Below are positions 8,845 through 17,660 of a stretch of 64,000 bases of DNA, piece after piece. Origin of the DNA: Micromonospora sonchi (GTDB lineage Bacteria; Actinomycetota; Actinomycetes; Mycobacteriales; Micromonosporaceae); contig NZ_BMNB01000009.1 in NCBI RefSeq assembly GCF_014646235.1, positions 168,109-232,108 on the forward strand, in the 5' to 3' direction. Every line of letters starts with the position of its first letter. The first letter of the stretch is position 1. The notes below the pieces were generated by a model. That model did no database searches. It saw nothing but the letters and a program-made list of their open reading frames with translations, and was not told where the DNA came from. A program made the position numbers and the translations under genes.

Positions 8845-10002
8845 ATGGTGACCGTGGACACCCGAGCCGTACACGCCGGCCGCGACGACCTCGCGGCCCT
8901 CGGCGTGCACGTGCCGCCGATCGATTTGTCGACCACCAACCCACTGCCGTCGGTGCACGCCGGCGGCCACGCGTACGAGACCCTGGCCACCGGCGGCACC
9001 CCCACGCCCGGCACCAGCGCCGTCTACCAGCGGCTCTGGAACCCCACCGTGGCGCGCTTCGAGACCGCCCTCGCCGAACTGGAAGGCACCGCCGAAGCCG
9101 TCGCCTTCGCCAGCGGCATGGCCGCCCTCACCGCCGCCCTGCTCGCCGCCACCCGCGACGGCAAACGGCACCTGGTCGCCGTACGCCCCCTCTACGGCGG
9201 CACCGACCACGTACTCGCCACCGGCCTGCTCGGCACCGAGGTCACCTGGGCCCGCCCCGACGAGGTCGCCGACGCCATCCGCCCCGACACCGCCCTGGTG
9301 ATCGCCGAGACCCCGGCCAACCCCACCCTCGACCTGATCGACATCGCTGCGCTGGCCGACGCCGCCGGGCAGGTGCCACTGCTGATCGACAACACCGTCG
9401 CCACCCCTGTGCTCCAGCAACCCACCCGCCACGGCGCCCGGCTCGTCCTGCACAGCGCCACCAAGAGCATCGGCGGCCACGGCGACGTCCTCGCCGGCGT
9501 GCTCGCCTGCGACCCCGAATGGGCCGCCCAACTGCGCCAGGTCCGCGCCCTCACCGGCGCGATCCTGCACCCGCTCGGGGCGTACCTGCTGCACCGCGGC
9601 CTACAGACGCTGCCGCTGCGGGTCCGCGCCCAGCAGGCCGGCGCGGAGAAGATCGCCGCCTGGCTCGGCGACCACCCGGCCGTCGCGCGCGTGCACCACC
9701 CCGGTGTCAACGACCCGGCCGGGCTCGTCGGCCGACAGATGTCCGGCCCCGGAAGCCTGCTCGCCTTCGAGGTACGCGGCGGCGCACCCGCTGCCGCGGC
9801 GGTCGCCGGCGCCTGCCGACTGATCACCCACGCCGTCTCCCTCGGCGGGGTCGACACCCTCATCCAGCACCCGGCCTCGCTCACCCACCGGCCAGTCGAG
9901 CGGGACGCCAAGCCCGACGGCGGGCTGCTGCGGCTCTCGGTCGGCCTGGAGGATCCGGAGGACCTGCGACTGGACCTGGAGCAGGCGCTCGCGGTCGGCT
10001 GA
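8845..10002 (+). CDS. Cys/Met metabolism PLP enzyme (cystathionine gamma-lyase/synthase family)
   Basis: This 385-residue protein is a fold-type I PLP enzyme of the trans-sulfuration family. Visible motifs are YQRLWNPTVARFE near 60, AFASGMAALTA near 92 (phosphate loop), the Tyr of RPLYGGT, and the PLP lysine in HSATKSIGGHGD (K207). Members carry out gamma- or beta-elimination or replacement on homocysteine, cystathionine, cysteine or methionine. Divergence from an Lrp regulator is typical of methionine gamma-lyase-like enzymes, but synthase and lyase cannot be told apart by eye. ATG 8845 and GTG 8848 are both possible starts. The last residues lie 33 bp from the convergent LAGLIDADG gene. Confidence 0.88.
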   Translation: MVTVDTRAVHAGRDDLAALGVHVPPIDLSTTNPLPSVHAGGHAYETLATGGTPTPGTSAVYQRLWNPTVARFETALAELEGTAEAVAFASGMAALTAALLAATRDGKRHLVAVRPLYGGTDHVLATGLLGTEVTWARPDEVADAIRPDTALVIAETPANPTLDLIDIAALADAAGQVPLLIDNTVATPVLQQPTRHGARLVLHSATKSIGGHGDVLAGVLACDPEWAAQLRQVRALTGAILHPLGAYLLHRGLQTLPLRVRAQQAGAEKIAAWLGDHPAVARVHHPGVNDPAGLVGRQMSGPGSLLAFEVRGGAPAAAAVAGACRLITHAVSLGGVDTLIQHPASLTHRPVERDAKPDGGLLRLSVGLEDPEDLRLDLEQALAVG

Positions 10003-10035
10003 CATTCGGCGCTCGCGTCCCGCCGCCCGGCCTGG

Positions 10036-10785
10036 TCAGGACTTCGGGCCGACGTGGCGGTCCAGCGCGGCAACCGCGCCCCGCCGCGCGACCGAGAGGC
10101 AGTTGCGACGGTTCATTCGCCAGGCGATGCCGAGCAGGTCGAGCGCCCACTGGCAGAGCCCCATGATGTCGGTGGACTCGTTGGTGAACATGTAGCGCGG
10201 GTAGACGTACTCCTTGCCCCGGACGGTGACCCGGTTGCTCACCCGGCATCCATCGGAGTGGAACAGACCGCGCAAGAAGCTGCCGGGGTGTGCCTTGACG
10301 ATCTGGCGCTGCCAGTCGGCGAGGACGATCGGCCGCTCGTGCTTCTTTCCCGGCCCGTGCTGCGGCAACAGACACGGCCAGTGCGTTCCGTAGCTCTGCA
10401 CGCCGACGCAGCCCTGCTTCTGCACCCGCTGCACCGAGCTAGCCAACACCTCCTTCATCGCCCTCTCGCAGAGGTCGATCAAGTTGGGCCAGGAGTCGGA
10501 ACAGTAGATGCGGAGCACGGGCACGCGCGCCGTGGTGACCAAGTGACCGTCTCCCAGGTAGAGACCGAGGAGGTAGGCGTAGGCCGTCGGATCGGAGGGT
10601 TGCTCCTGATCCGAGCGGCAGCGGAAGCAGCGGGCCGCGCTGCCGAGGATGGCGGGTTGGGGCCGGTCAACGCACCAGTGCCACACGGTCGTGTAAGGAA
10701 GTGAGAGGGCGCGGGCTACCGAGCGGATGTTGAGGCCTTGAGCGCGGAGAGAGCGCACGCGTGCCCGCATTTCGGGAGGATGCAC
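10036..10785 (-). CDS. HTH plus double LAGLIDADG homing-endonuclease-like protein
   Basis: A 249-residue protein with an N-terminal helix-turn-helix (MRARVRSLRAQGLNIRSVAR, about 6-38), a single CFRC pair (53-56), and two LAGLIDADG motifs, YLLGLYLGDG (about 71-80) and FLRGLFHSDG (about 170-179). Both keep the acidic metal-binding Asp, so the nuclease core could be active. It is free-standing, with no intron or intein. It starts about 32 bp after the 3' end of tRNA-Leu on the same strand and is probably cotranscribed with it. The frame stays open back through the tRNA, but residues there are only tRNA sequence; GTG 10785 with GAGG 8 nt upstream is chosen, ATG 10770 is the alternative. Whether it cuts DNA or is a domesticated regulator is not known. 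Confidence 0.75.
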   Translation of the reverse strand: MHPPEMRARVRSLRAQGLNIRSVARALSLPYTTVWHWCVDRPQPAILGSAARCFRCRSDQEQPSDPTAYAYLLGLYLGDGHLVTTARVPVLRIYCSDSWPNLIDLCERAMKEVLASSVQRVQKQGCVGVQSYGTHWPCLLPQHGPGKKHERPIVLADWQRQIVKAHPGSFLRGLFHSDGCRVSNRVTVRGKEYVYPRYMFTNESTDIMGLCQWALDLLGIAWRMNRRNCLSVARRGAVAALDRHVGPKS

Positions 10786-10817
10786 GGCAACATCCTCGAA
10801 CGCCTGTATGACAAAAG

Positions 10818-10900
10818 TGCCGGGAGCGGGATTCGAACCCGCAAGCCCTTTCGGGCAGAAGTGTTTGAGACTTCCGTGTATGCCGTTCCACCATCCCGGC
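10818..10900 (-). tRNA. tRNA-Leu (anticodon CAA)
   Basis: An 83-nt class II tRNA folds with acceptor stem GCCGGGA/TCCCGGC, discriminator A, a variable arm GCCCGAAAGGGC and a T arm GCGGGTTCGAATCCCGC. The anticodon loop CTCAAAC gives CAA, reading UUG. CCA is not encoded. The LAGLIDADG gene follows directly. Confidence 0.95.
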
Positions 10901-10981
10901 GAGTGACGCTTACTGTACCCGACTACCCTCATGCGAGAGCATGGGTGGTAGCCGTGCCGGGAACGATGGTGGGAGTGGCTC

Positions 10982-11602
10982 GTGGCCGAGACGCAGACGG
11001 ATGTCGGGCGCAGGCGGGTGTTGATCGCCGAGGACGAGGCGCTGATCCGGCTGGATCTGGCCGAGATGCTGGCCGAGGAGGGCTACGAGGTCGTCGGCGA
11101 GGCCGGCGACGGCGAGACCGCCGTCCGGCTGGCCGAGGAGTTGAAGCCGGATCTGGTCATCCTCGACATCAAGATGCCGATCATGGATGGGTTGGCCGCC
11201 GCCGAGCGGATCGCCGGCACCCGGATCGCCCCGGTGATCATCCTGACCGCGTTCAGCCAGCGGGACCTGGTGGAGCGGGCTCGGGCGGCCGGCGCGATGG
11301 CCTACCTGGTCAAGCCGTTCCAGAAGAGCGACCTGGTGCCGGCGGTGGAGATCGCCCTGTCCCGCTACTCGGAGATCGCCGCGCTGGAGGCCGAGGTCGC
11401 CGGGCTGACCGACCGGCTGGAGGTCCGCAAGATCGTCGAGCGGGCCAAGGGCGCGCTGATGACCGCGTACGGCATGACCGAGCCGCAGGCGTTCAAGTGG
11501 ATCCAGCGGACGGCGATGGACCACCGGATGACCATGAAGGAGGTCTCCGAGCGGATCCTCGCCGAGACCGCCGGCGGTGAGGTCGGCCAGCCGGCTTCCT
11601 GA
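10982..11602 (+). CDS. pdtaR: ANTAR-domain response regulator PdtaR
   Basis: The 206-residue protein has a receiver domain (about 12-125) with acidic pair E17/D18, phosphoacceptor D62 in VILDIKMP, T89 and K111 in LVKPF. The C-terminal ANTAR domain (about 140-200; KIVERAKGALM.AYGMTEPQAFKWIQRTAM) binds paired RNA hairpins and prevents transcription termination. This architecture and the position next to polA match M. tuberculosis PdtaR (Rv1626), which answers a histidine kinase PdtaS; no kinase is in this window. GTG 10982 has GGGAG 7 nt upstream. Targets would be mRNAs with tandem hexaloop hairpins elsewhere in the genome. Confidence 0.93.
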   Translation: MAETQTDVGRRRVLIAEDEALIRLDLAEMLAEEGYEVVGEAGDGETAVRLAEELKPDLVILDIKMPIMDGLAAAERIAGTRIAPVIILTAFSQRDLVERARAAGAMAYLVKPFQKSDLVPAVEIALSRYSEIAALEAEVAGLTDRLEVRKIVERAKGALMTAYGMTEPQAFKWIQRTAMDHRMTMKEVSERILAETAGGEVGQPAS

Positions 11603-11845
11603 GCGGCTGCCGGGCGAAAACATCTCGTAACCGGCCCTTTCGGCGGTGGCTTCTTACAGGGACCGGCTCCGATTCGGCGTCGCGTGTAACGGTTCGGTCA
11701 ACCGCCCCTCCTGGGACTTACGTCACAGCTCCACCGTGGGATAACGTCCGGCCCCAGACCGCGACGACGGTCTGGTTCGTCCGCCCTCGCAAGAGCCAAT
11801 AGGCAGCGGGTGGTTCGGGCCAACGGACGGAGGAGGGTTCGGGCC

Positions 11846-13009
11846 GTGAGGCAGAAGCTCGTACGTTTGGTAGGTGGGGTGGCGATCGCCGCTCTCGCCC
11901 TGGGTGGCGCGACCGCCTGCAAGTCTGACAGTGGAAGCGACGGCGCCAGCGGTGACGGCTGCGGCAAGAAGATCGCGTTCTTCGGCGCGCTCACCGGGCC
12001 GGCCTCGGCGCTGGGCATCAACGAGAACCACGGCGTCGAGCTCGCCGTTGAGCAGTACAACAAGGACAATGCCGACTGCAAGGTGACCCTGGTGCCGTTG
12101 GACTCCCAGGGCAACCCGGACCAGGCGCCCGGTCTGGCCCAGCAGGCGATCGACGACGAGCAGATCATCGGCATCGTCGGTCCCGCGTTCTCGGGTGAGT
12201 CCGAGGCCGCCAACCCGTTCTTCGCCGAGGCCGGCCTGGTGCACGTCACCGCGTCCGCCACCAACCCGACCCTGGCCGACCAGGGCTGGAAGACCTTCTT
12301 CCGGGTCGTCGGCAACGACTTCACCCAGGCCCCCGCGGCCGCCTGGTACATCGAGAACGAGCTCAAGGCCGAGAAGGTCTACGTCATCGACGACCAGTCG
12401 GCGTACGGCGCTGGCCTTGGTGACGAGATCAAGAAGGTGCTCGGGGCCAAGGTCGTCGGCAGCGACAAGGTCCAGGGCGAGGGCAAGCAGAACGACTTCT
12501 CGGCGACGGTCACCAAGGTCAAGTCCTCTGGCGCGACCGCGATCTTCTACGGCGGCTACTACCAGGAGGCCGGCCTGATCCGTAAGCAGCTCACCGCTGC
12601 CGGCGTCACCGCCACCCTGGTCGCCGCCGATGGCGTCAACGACGCCTCCTACATCGAGGGCGCCGGCGCCGCGGCCGCCGAGGGCAGCATCCTGACCTGC
12701 CCCTGCATGCCGGCCTCGGAGACGGGTGGCACCTTCGAGGAGGACTACAAGGCGATGCACGGTACCGACCCCGGTACCTACAGTGACACCGCGTTCGACG
12801 CGGCGAACATCCTGCTCGCGGGCATCAAGGCCGGCAACACCGACCGCGCCAAGCTGGTGGAGTTCGTGCGGGGCTACACCGGCCAGGGCGTCGCGGCCAA
12901 CCACAAGTTCACCGAGACCGGTGACCTGGACCCGGCTTCGGTCCGGATCTGGGCGTACGTGGTGAAGGACGGCAAGATCGTGCCGGCCAGGGAGATTCCG
13001 AAGTCCTGA
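11846..13009 (+). CDS. Branched-chain amino acid ABC transporter, lipoprotein binding subunit
   Basis: This 387-residue protein is the extracellular binding component of a LIV-type importer. It has a lipoprotein signal peptide ending GGATAC (Cys25), a Ser/Gly/Asp spacer, and a Leu/Ile/Val-binding fold (IAFFGALTGPASALGINENHGVELAVEQYN). GTG 11846 with GGAGGAGGG 8 nt upstream is the start; a longer frame to 11810 only adds an Arg-rich leader. It is first in the liv cluster and is followed by a hairpin that may keep it at higher level than the membrane subunits. Ligand preference within branched-chain or related amino acids is not decidable. Confidence 0.93.
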   Translation: MRQKLVRLVGGVAIAALALGGATACKSDSGSDGASGDGCGKKIAFFGALTGPASALGINENHGVELAVEQYNKDNADCKVTLVPLDSQGNPDQAPGLAQQAIDDEQIIGIVGPAFSGESEAANPFFAEAGLVHVTASATNPTLADQGWKTFFRVVGNDFTQAPAAAWYIENELKAEKVYVIDDQSAYGAGLGDEIKKVLGAKVVGSDKVQGEGKQNDFSATVTKVKSSGATAIFYGGYYQEAGLIRKQLTAAGVTATLVAADGVNDASYIEGAGAAAAEGSILTCPCMPASETGGTFEEDYKAMHGTDPGTYSDTAFDAANILLAGIKAGNTDRAKLVEFVRGYTGQGVAANHKFTETGDLDPASVRIWAYVVKDGKIVPAREIPKS

Positions 13010-13045
13010 TGCCGGTTGCTGCCACAGCGATCGGATGGTGATCGT

Positions 13046-13079
13046 GGGTGCGGCCGGGAGTTGACTCTCGGCCGCACCC
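13046..13079 (+). terminator. Attenuating hairpin between binding protein and permease genes
   Basis: A perfect 11-bp GC stem (13046-13056 with 13069-13079) with a 12-nt loop is followed by CCATCTTTCTT. It lies 37 bp after the binding-protein stop and 34 bp before the permease start. A partial terminator here would explain excess binding protein over membrane components, as in many importers. Confidence 0.75.
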
Positions 13080-13112
13080 CCATCTTTCTTCATCCTGTAC
13101 GGAGTGCTCTCC

Positions 13113-14063
13113 TTGGACTTCAACGCCCTGTTCTCCGATTTCGGGGGATATACGATAACCGGCCTGACAGTGGGCGCCATCTATGCCCTCGTCGCGCTGG
13201 GTTACACGCTGGTCTACGGCGTGCTGAGACTTATCAACTTCGCCCACTCCGAGGTCTTCATCGCGGGCGCCTTCGCCGCCATCTGGGGCTGGAGCGCGTT
13301 GGGCCTGGACCGTGACTCGGTGGTCAGCGGCTTCGGCTCGATCATGCTCTATCTGCTGGTCGGCGCCCTGATCGCGGCGGTCGCCTCGGCCGGCACCGCA
13401 ACGGTGGTCGAGCAGGTGGCGTACCGGCCGCTGCGTAAGCGCAACGCCCCGCCGCTGGCCTTCCTGATCACCGCGATCGGCGCGTCGATCGCGATCGCCG
13501 AGGCGTTCGGCATCTACACCCGACGGTTGCCGGTCGGTGCCCCCACCGTGGTCAAGAACGACGTCCTCTTCACGATCTTCGGTGCGGAAGTCACCGCGGT
13601 GCAGCTGCTGATCCTCGGCTCGGCGCTGGGGATGATGGTCGCCCTGGACCTCTTCATCAACCGCAGCCGGATCGGTCGGGGTATCCGGGCGGTCGCGCAG
13701 GATCAGAACACGGCCGCGCTGATGGGGATCAACAAGGACCGGATCATCCTGGTGGTCTTCATCATCGGTGGCGTGATGGCCGGGGTCGCCGGCATGCTCT
13801 ACGACGTCCGGATCGGCGCGCTGACCTACAGTGTGGGCTTTCTGCTCGGGCTGAAGGCGTTCACCGCGGCGGTCCTCGGTGGCATCGGCAACCTCCGCGG
13901 CGCACTGGTCGGCGGGCTGTTGCTCGGCCTGGTGGAGAACTACGCCTCCGCCTTGTTCGGCGCGAACTGGAAGGACCTCGTCGCGTTCGTCGTCCTGGTC
14001 GTGCTGCTGATGTTCCGGCCGACCGGTCTGCTCGGTGAATCGTTGGGGAGGGCCCGCGCATGA
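13113..14063 (+). CDS. livH: Branched-chain amino acid ABC transporter permease LivH
   Basis: About 316 residues, one of two membrane subunits of the LIV importer. It has about eight hydrophobic segments and the typical TVGAIYALVALGYTLVYGVLRLINFAHSE opening, given here in parts: TVGAIYALVALGYT and LINFAHSEVF. The motif GIRAVAQDQNTAALMGI near 190-206 is the cytoplasmic loop contacting the ATPases. TTG 13113 has GGAG 8 nt upstream and gives the usual MDFNALFSDF start; GTG 13104 is the alternative. The stop overlaps livM by 4 bp (ATGA). Confidence 0.92.
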   Translation: MDFNALFSDFGGYTITGLTVGAIYALVALGYTLVYGVLRLINFAHSEVFIAGAFAAIWGWSALGLDRDSVVSGFGSIMLYLLVGALIAAVASAGTATVVEQVAYRPLRKRNAPPLAFLITAIGASIAIAEAFGIYTRRLPVGAPTVVKNDVLFTIFGAEVTAVQLLILGSALGMMVALDLFINRSRIGRGIRAVAQDQNTAALMGINKDRIILVVFIIGGVMAGVAGMLYDVRIGALTYSVGFLLGLKAFTAAVLGGIGNLRGALVGGLLLGLVENYASALFGANWKDLVAFVVLVVLLMFRPTGLLGESLGRARA

Positions 14064-15169
14064 CAAGCGTGAGGGAATGGATCGATTCGGGCCGGCACGC
14101 GGTCTCCGAGCGGTGGCACAACGGACCACGTTGGATGCGGTGGGCGGTCATCGCGGCGGTGATCGTTTTCTTCTACGCGCTGCCGAACCGGGAGTTCTAC
14201 CAGTGGCTCGGGCCGATCCCGACCACCGGGTCGAACTTCGGCCAGGTGCTCTTCACCATCTCCATCTACGTGCTGCTGGCGGTCGGGTTGAACATCGTGG
14301 TCGGCTTCGCCGGCCTGCTCGACCTGGGCTACTTCGGCTTCTTCGCGGTCGGCGCGTACACGGTGGCGGTGTTCACCTCGCCGAGCAGTGATCTCAAGAC
14401 GCTCTGGCCGTGGCTGCTCGCCCTGCCGCTGGCGATCGTGCTGACCATGATCTCCGGCGTGATGCTGGGCACTCCGACGCTCCGACTGCGCGGTGACTAC
14501 CTGGCCATCGTGACGCTCGGCTTCGCCGAGATGATCCGGGTCGCGGCGACCAGCTCCGCGTTCCTCAAGGGGCAGCGCGGCTTCAACCAGATCCCGCACC
14601 CGCCGGGCAGCTACTCCGACGGCAAGCCGATCTTCGGGGTGCTCGACCCCCGGCCGTACTACTGGCTGGTGCTCACGCTGATCATCCTGGTGGTCATCGG
14701 GGTGCGGAACCTCAACCGCAGCCGGGTCGGCCGGGCCTGGATCTCGATCCGGGAGGACGAGGACGCGGCGCAGCTGATGGGTGTGCCGACGTTCAAGTTC
14801 AAGCTCTGGGCCTTCGCCTCGGGCGCGGCGATCGGTGGCCTGGCCGGAGCGCTCTTCGCCGGCAAGCAGAACTTCGTCAGCTCGCAGAACCTCGAACTGC
14901 TCAACTCGATCATCATCCTGGCTGCGGTGATCCTCGGTGGCTCGGGCAACATCGTCGGCGCGATCGTCGGCGGCGGCCTGGTGGCGTACCTGATCGAGCG
15001 GTTCCGCGGCATCGAGTTCTTCGGCATCGAGCTGTACGAGTACCGGTTCATGTTGTTCGGCGTGGTGCTGGTGGTCATGATGATCTTCCGGCCGCAGGGC
15101 CTGATACCGAACCGACGACGAGCGGCGGAGTTCAAGGATCGCCGCAAGGAGGTGATCGTCGGTGGGTGA
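14060..15169 (+). CDS. livM: Branched-chain amino acid ABC transporter permease LivM
   Basis: A 369-residue second membrane subunit of the LIV importer. After a cytoplasmic N-terminus (about 30 residues) there are about nine hydrophobic segments. NIVVGFAGLLDLGYFGFFAVGAY and TLRLRGDYLAIVTLGFAEM are the family's hallmark stretches (first near 77, second near 142). The cytoplasmic contact loop SRVGRAWISIREDEDAAQLMG lies near 220-240. It overlaps livH at its start and livG at its end, so the genes are translationally coupled. Confidence 0.92.
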   Translation: MTSVREWIDSGRHAVSERWHNGPRWMRWAVIAAVIVFFYALPNREFYQWLGPIPTTGSNFGQVLFTISIYVLLAVGLNIVVGFAGLLDLGYFGFFAVGAYTVAVFTSPSSDLKTLWPWLLALPLAIVLTMISGVMLGTPTLRLRGDYLAIVTLGFAEMIRVAATSSAFLKGQRGFNQIPHPPGSYSDGKPIFGVLDPRPYYWLVLTLIILVVIGVRNLNRSRVGRAWISIREDEDAAQLMGVPTFKFKLWAFASGAAIGGLAGALFAGKQNFVSSQNLELLNSIIILAAVILGGSGNIVGAIVGGGLVAYLIERFRGIEFFGIELYEYRFMLFGVVLVVMMIFRPQGLIPNRRRAAEFKDRRKEVIVGG

Positions 15170-16013
15170 GACCGTGCAGAAGCCGACCGTTCCCGAGCAG
15201 GCCGGCCCTCCGGCGGCGGAGTCCACCGCCGCCACCCGGGAGCCGCTGCTGGAGGTCGACCACGTGACGCTGCGCTTCGGCGGCGTGGTGGCCCTCAACG
15301 ATGTGGACTTCACCCTCTACAAGGGGGAGATCCTCGGCCTGATCGGGCCCAACGGCGCCGGCAAGACCACCTGCTTCAACGTGATGACCGGGATCTACCA
15401 GCCCTCCGAGGGGGAGATCCGGTTCCGGGGCGAGCGGATCACCGGCAAGAAGAAGCACCACATCACCAAGATGGGCATGGCGCGGACGTTCCAGAACATC
15501 CGCCTGTTCCCGGAGATGACGGCGCTGGAGAACATCCAGGTGGGCGCGGACGCCCACCACAAGACCAGCGTCATCTCCGCGTTGTTCCGGCTGCCCCGGC
15601 ACTACCGGGAGGAGCGCGACGGGCTGGAGAAGGCCCGTCGGCTGCTGGACTTCGTCGGCATCTCCGGTCGGATGCACGATGCCGCGCGCAACCTGTCCTA
15701 CGGCGAACAGCGCCGACTGGAGATCGCTCGGGCGCTGGCCACCGACCCGGTGCTGCTCTGCCTGGACGAGCCGGCCGCCGGCTTCAACCCCGCGGAGAAG
15801 GAGGAACTGCTCCAGCTCATCCGCAAGATCCGGGATCAGGGGATCACCGTGCTGCTGATCGAGCACGACATGCGCCTGGTGATGGGGGTGACCGACCGGA
15901 TCGTGGTGTTGGAGTTCGGAAAGAAGATCGCTGACGGGCTCCCCGCCGAGGTGCGTGAGGATCACCGGGTGATCGCTGCCTACCTGGGGGTGCCGGATGA
16001 CGACGTTGCTTGA
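15162..16013 (+). CDS. livG: Branched-chain amino acid ABC transporter ATPase LivG
   Basis: A 283-residue ATPase driving the LIV importer. Walker A is GPNGAGKTT (62-70), the signature is NLSYGEQRRLEIARAL and Walker B is VLLCLDEPAAG. The insertion after Walker A and the motif GMARTFQNIRLF are typical of LivG rather than LivF. A 27-residue Pro/Ala/Thr leader precedes the conserved fold. GTG 15162 has AAGGAGG upstream and overlaps the livM stop; its own stop overlaps livF by 17 bp. Confidence 0.92.
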   Translation: MGETVQKPTVPEQAGPPAAESTAATREPLLEVDHVTLRFGGVVALNDVDFTLYKGEILGLIGPNGAGKTTCFNVMTGIYQPSEGEIRFRGERITGKKKHHITKMGMARTFQNIRLFPEMTALENIQVGADAHHKTSVISALFRLPRHYREERDGLEKARRLLDFVGISGRMHDAARNLSYGEQRRLEIARALATDPVLLCLDEPAAGFNPAEKEELLQLIRKIRDQGITVLLIEHDMRLVMGVTDRIVVLEFGKKIADGLPAEVREDHRVIAAYLGVPDDDVA

Positions 16014-16713
16014 GATCGAGGACGTCAGCCTGCTCTACGGGCGGATCAAGGCGTTGCACGGCATCAGCCTGACCGTCGACGAGGGCGAGATCGTCGCTCT
16101 GATCGGCGCCAACGGTGCTGGCAAGTCCACCACGATGCGGGCCGTCTCCGGCATCCGCCCGGTCGCCGGCGGGAAGATCTGGTTCAACGGTGAGGACATC
16201 ACCAAGCTCCGTGCCGACCTGCGGGTGCGGCGCGGGTTGTGCCAGGCGCCCGAGGGCCGGGGCATCTTTCCCGGCATGACGGTGCTGGAGAACCTCGACA
16301 TCGGCGCCTACACCCGGCGGGATCGGGCGGGCGTGGCCAGGGATCTGGCCCGGGTGCTGGAGCTGTTCCCCCGGCTGGCGGAGCGGCGCAAGCAGGCCGG
16401 CGGCACGCTCTCCGGCGGTGAGCAGCAGATGCTGGCCGTCGGTCGGGCGTTGATGAGCCAGCCCAAGCTGCTGCTGCTCGACGAGCCCTCGATGGGGCTG
16501 GCGCCGATGCTGATCCAGCAGATCTTCAGCATCATCACGGAGATCAACGAGCAGGGCACCACGATCCTGCTGGTGGAGCAGAACGCCCAGCAGGCCCTCG
16601 CCCGGGCGCATCGCGCGTACGTGCTGGAGACTGGCCGGATCGTCAAGGAGGGCACCGGCGCGGACCTGCTGCACGACCCGTCGGTCAAGGAGGCCTACCT
16701 CGGCGTGGCCTGA
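15997..16713 (+). CDS. livF: Branched-chain amino acid ABC transporter ATPase LivF
   Basis: A 238-residue second ATPase of the LIV importer, the normal length for LivF. Walker A is GANGAGKST (37-45), followed by a Q-loop region CQAPEGRGIFPGMTVLENL, signature TLSGGEQQMLAVGRAL and Walker B LLLLDEPSMGL. The gene begins inside livG. It is last in this operon and is followed after 35 bp by a second importer on the same strand. Confidence 0.92.
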   Translation: MTTLLEIEDVSLLYGRIKALHGISLTVDEGEIVALIGANGAGKSTTMRAVSGIRPVAGGKIWFNGEDITKLRADLRVRRGLCQAPEGRGIFPGMTVLENLDIGAYTRRDRAGVARDLARVLELFPRLAERRKQAGGTLSGGEQQMLAVGRALMSQPKLLLLDEPSMGLAPMLIQQIFSIITEINEQGTTILLVEQNAQQALARAHRAYVLETGRIVKEGTGADLLHDPSVKEAYLGVA

Positions 16714-16748
16714 CGGGCCGCTTCACCCCTCATTGCAAGGAGTACGAC

Positions 16749-17654
16749 ATGTTCACATTCAGCGGTGGCCGGCGGGCCGCCCTTGGGATCACCGGTGCCG
16801 CCCTGCTGGCACTGTCGCTCGCCGGCTGTGGCGAGAAGGAAGGCGACGAGCAGCCTGGCGGCGGCCTGCCGGTGACCGCTGCGGCGGATGAGTCGCTGGC
16901 CGCGAAGGTGCCCGACGCGATCAAGGCGGACGGCAAGATCTTGGTCGGCAGCGACACGTCCTACGCCCCGGCGGAGTTCCTCGACAACGACGGCAAGACG
17001 GCCATCGGGTTCGACATCGAGCTGTTCACCGCGGTCGCCGCGAAGCTCGGGCTGCAGGCGGAGTTCGTCTCCGCGGACTTCGGCGCCATCATCACCGGCG
17101 TGAACTCGGGCAAGTACGAGGTCGGTGTCTCGTCGTTCACCGTCAACGACGAGCGCAAGGGCCAGGCCAACATGGTCAGCTACTACCAGGTGGGCACCCA
17201 GTGGGTGACCAAGAAGGGCAACCCGGCCGGCGTCACGCTGGACGACGCCTGCGGCAAGAAGATCGCCGTGCAGAAGGACACCGTCCAGGTCGACGACATC
17301 CAAGCGCGGTCGAAGGCCTGCACCGACGCCGGCAAGCCGGCGATCACCATCGAGCAGTTCCCCGGCCAGGACGCGGCGACCACCGCGGTGATGTCCGGTA
17401 AGGACGACGCCATGCTCGCCGACTACCCGGTCGGGGTGTACGCCGTCACCCAGTCCGAGGGGCAGCTGGAGCTGCTCGACAAGATGTACGAGGCTGCCCC
17501 GTATGGCTATGTGGTGGCCAAGGACCAGGCGGCGTTCGCCGAGGCGGTCCGGGACGCGACCAAGGCACTGATCACCGACGGGACGTACCAGAGCATCCTC
17601 GACAAGTGGAAGGTCGGCGACGGCGCGATCACGGACCCGGCGATCAACCCGTAA
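16749..17654 (+). CDS. Polar amino acid ABC transporter, lipoprotein binding subunit (SBP family 3)
   Basis: This 301-residue lipoprotein has a signal peptide with lipobox LAGC (Cys27) and a family 3 solute-binding fold starting [17 protein letters not shown]. The motif [15 protein letters not shown] is the usual first hinge region. Such proteins bind glutamate, glutamine, arginine or similar amino acids. ATG 16749 has AAGGAG 7 nt upstream. It is first in a three-gene importer with the permease 6 bp downstream. The exact ligand is unknown. Confidence 0.92.
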   Translation: MFTFSGGRRAALGITGAALLALSLAGCGEKEGDEQPGGGLPVTAAADESLAAKVPDAIKADGKILVGSDTSYAPAEFLDNDGKTAIGFDIELFTAVAAKLGLQAEFVSADFGAIITGVNSGKYEVGVSSFTVNDERKGQANMVSYYQVGTQWVTKKGNPAGVTLDDACGKKIAVQKDTVQVDDIQARSKACTDAGKPAITIEQFPGQDAATTAVMSGKDDAMLADYPVGVYAVTQSEGQLELLDKMYEAAPYGYVVAKDQAAFAEAVRDATKALITDGTYQSILDKWKVGDGAITDPAINP

Positions 17655-17660
17655 CACGAC

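Noticed and set aside
10818..10932. Integrative element attachment at tRNA-Leu
   Set aside because: No integrase gene and no repeat of the tRNA 3' end in the window.
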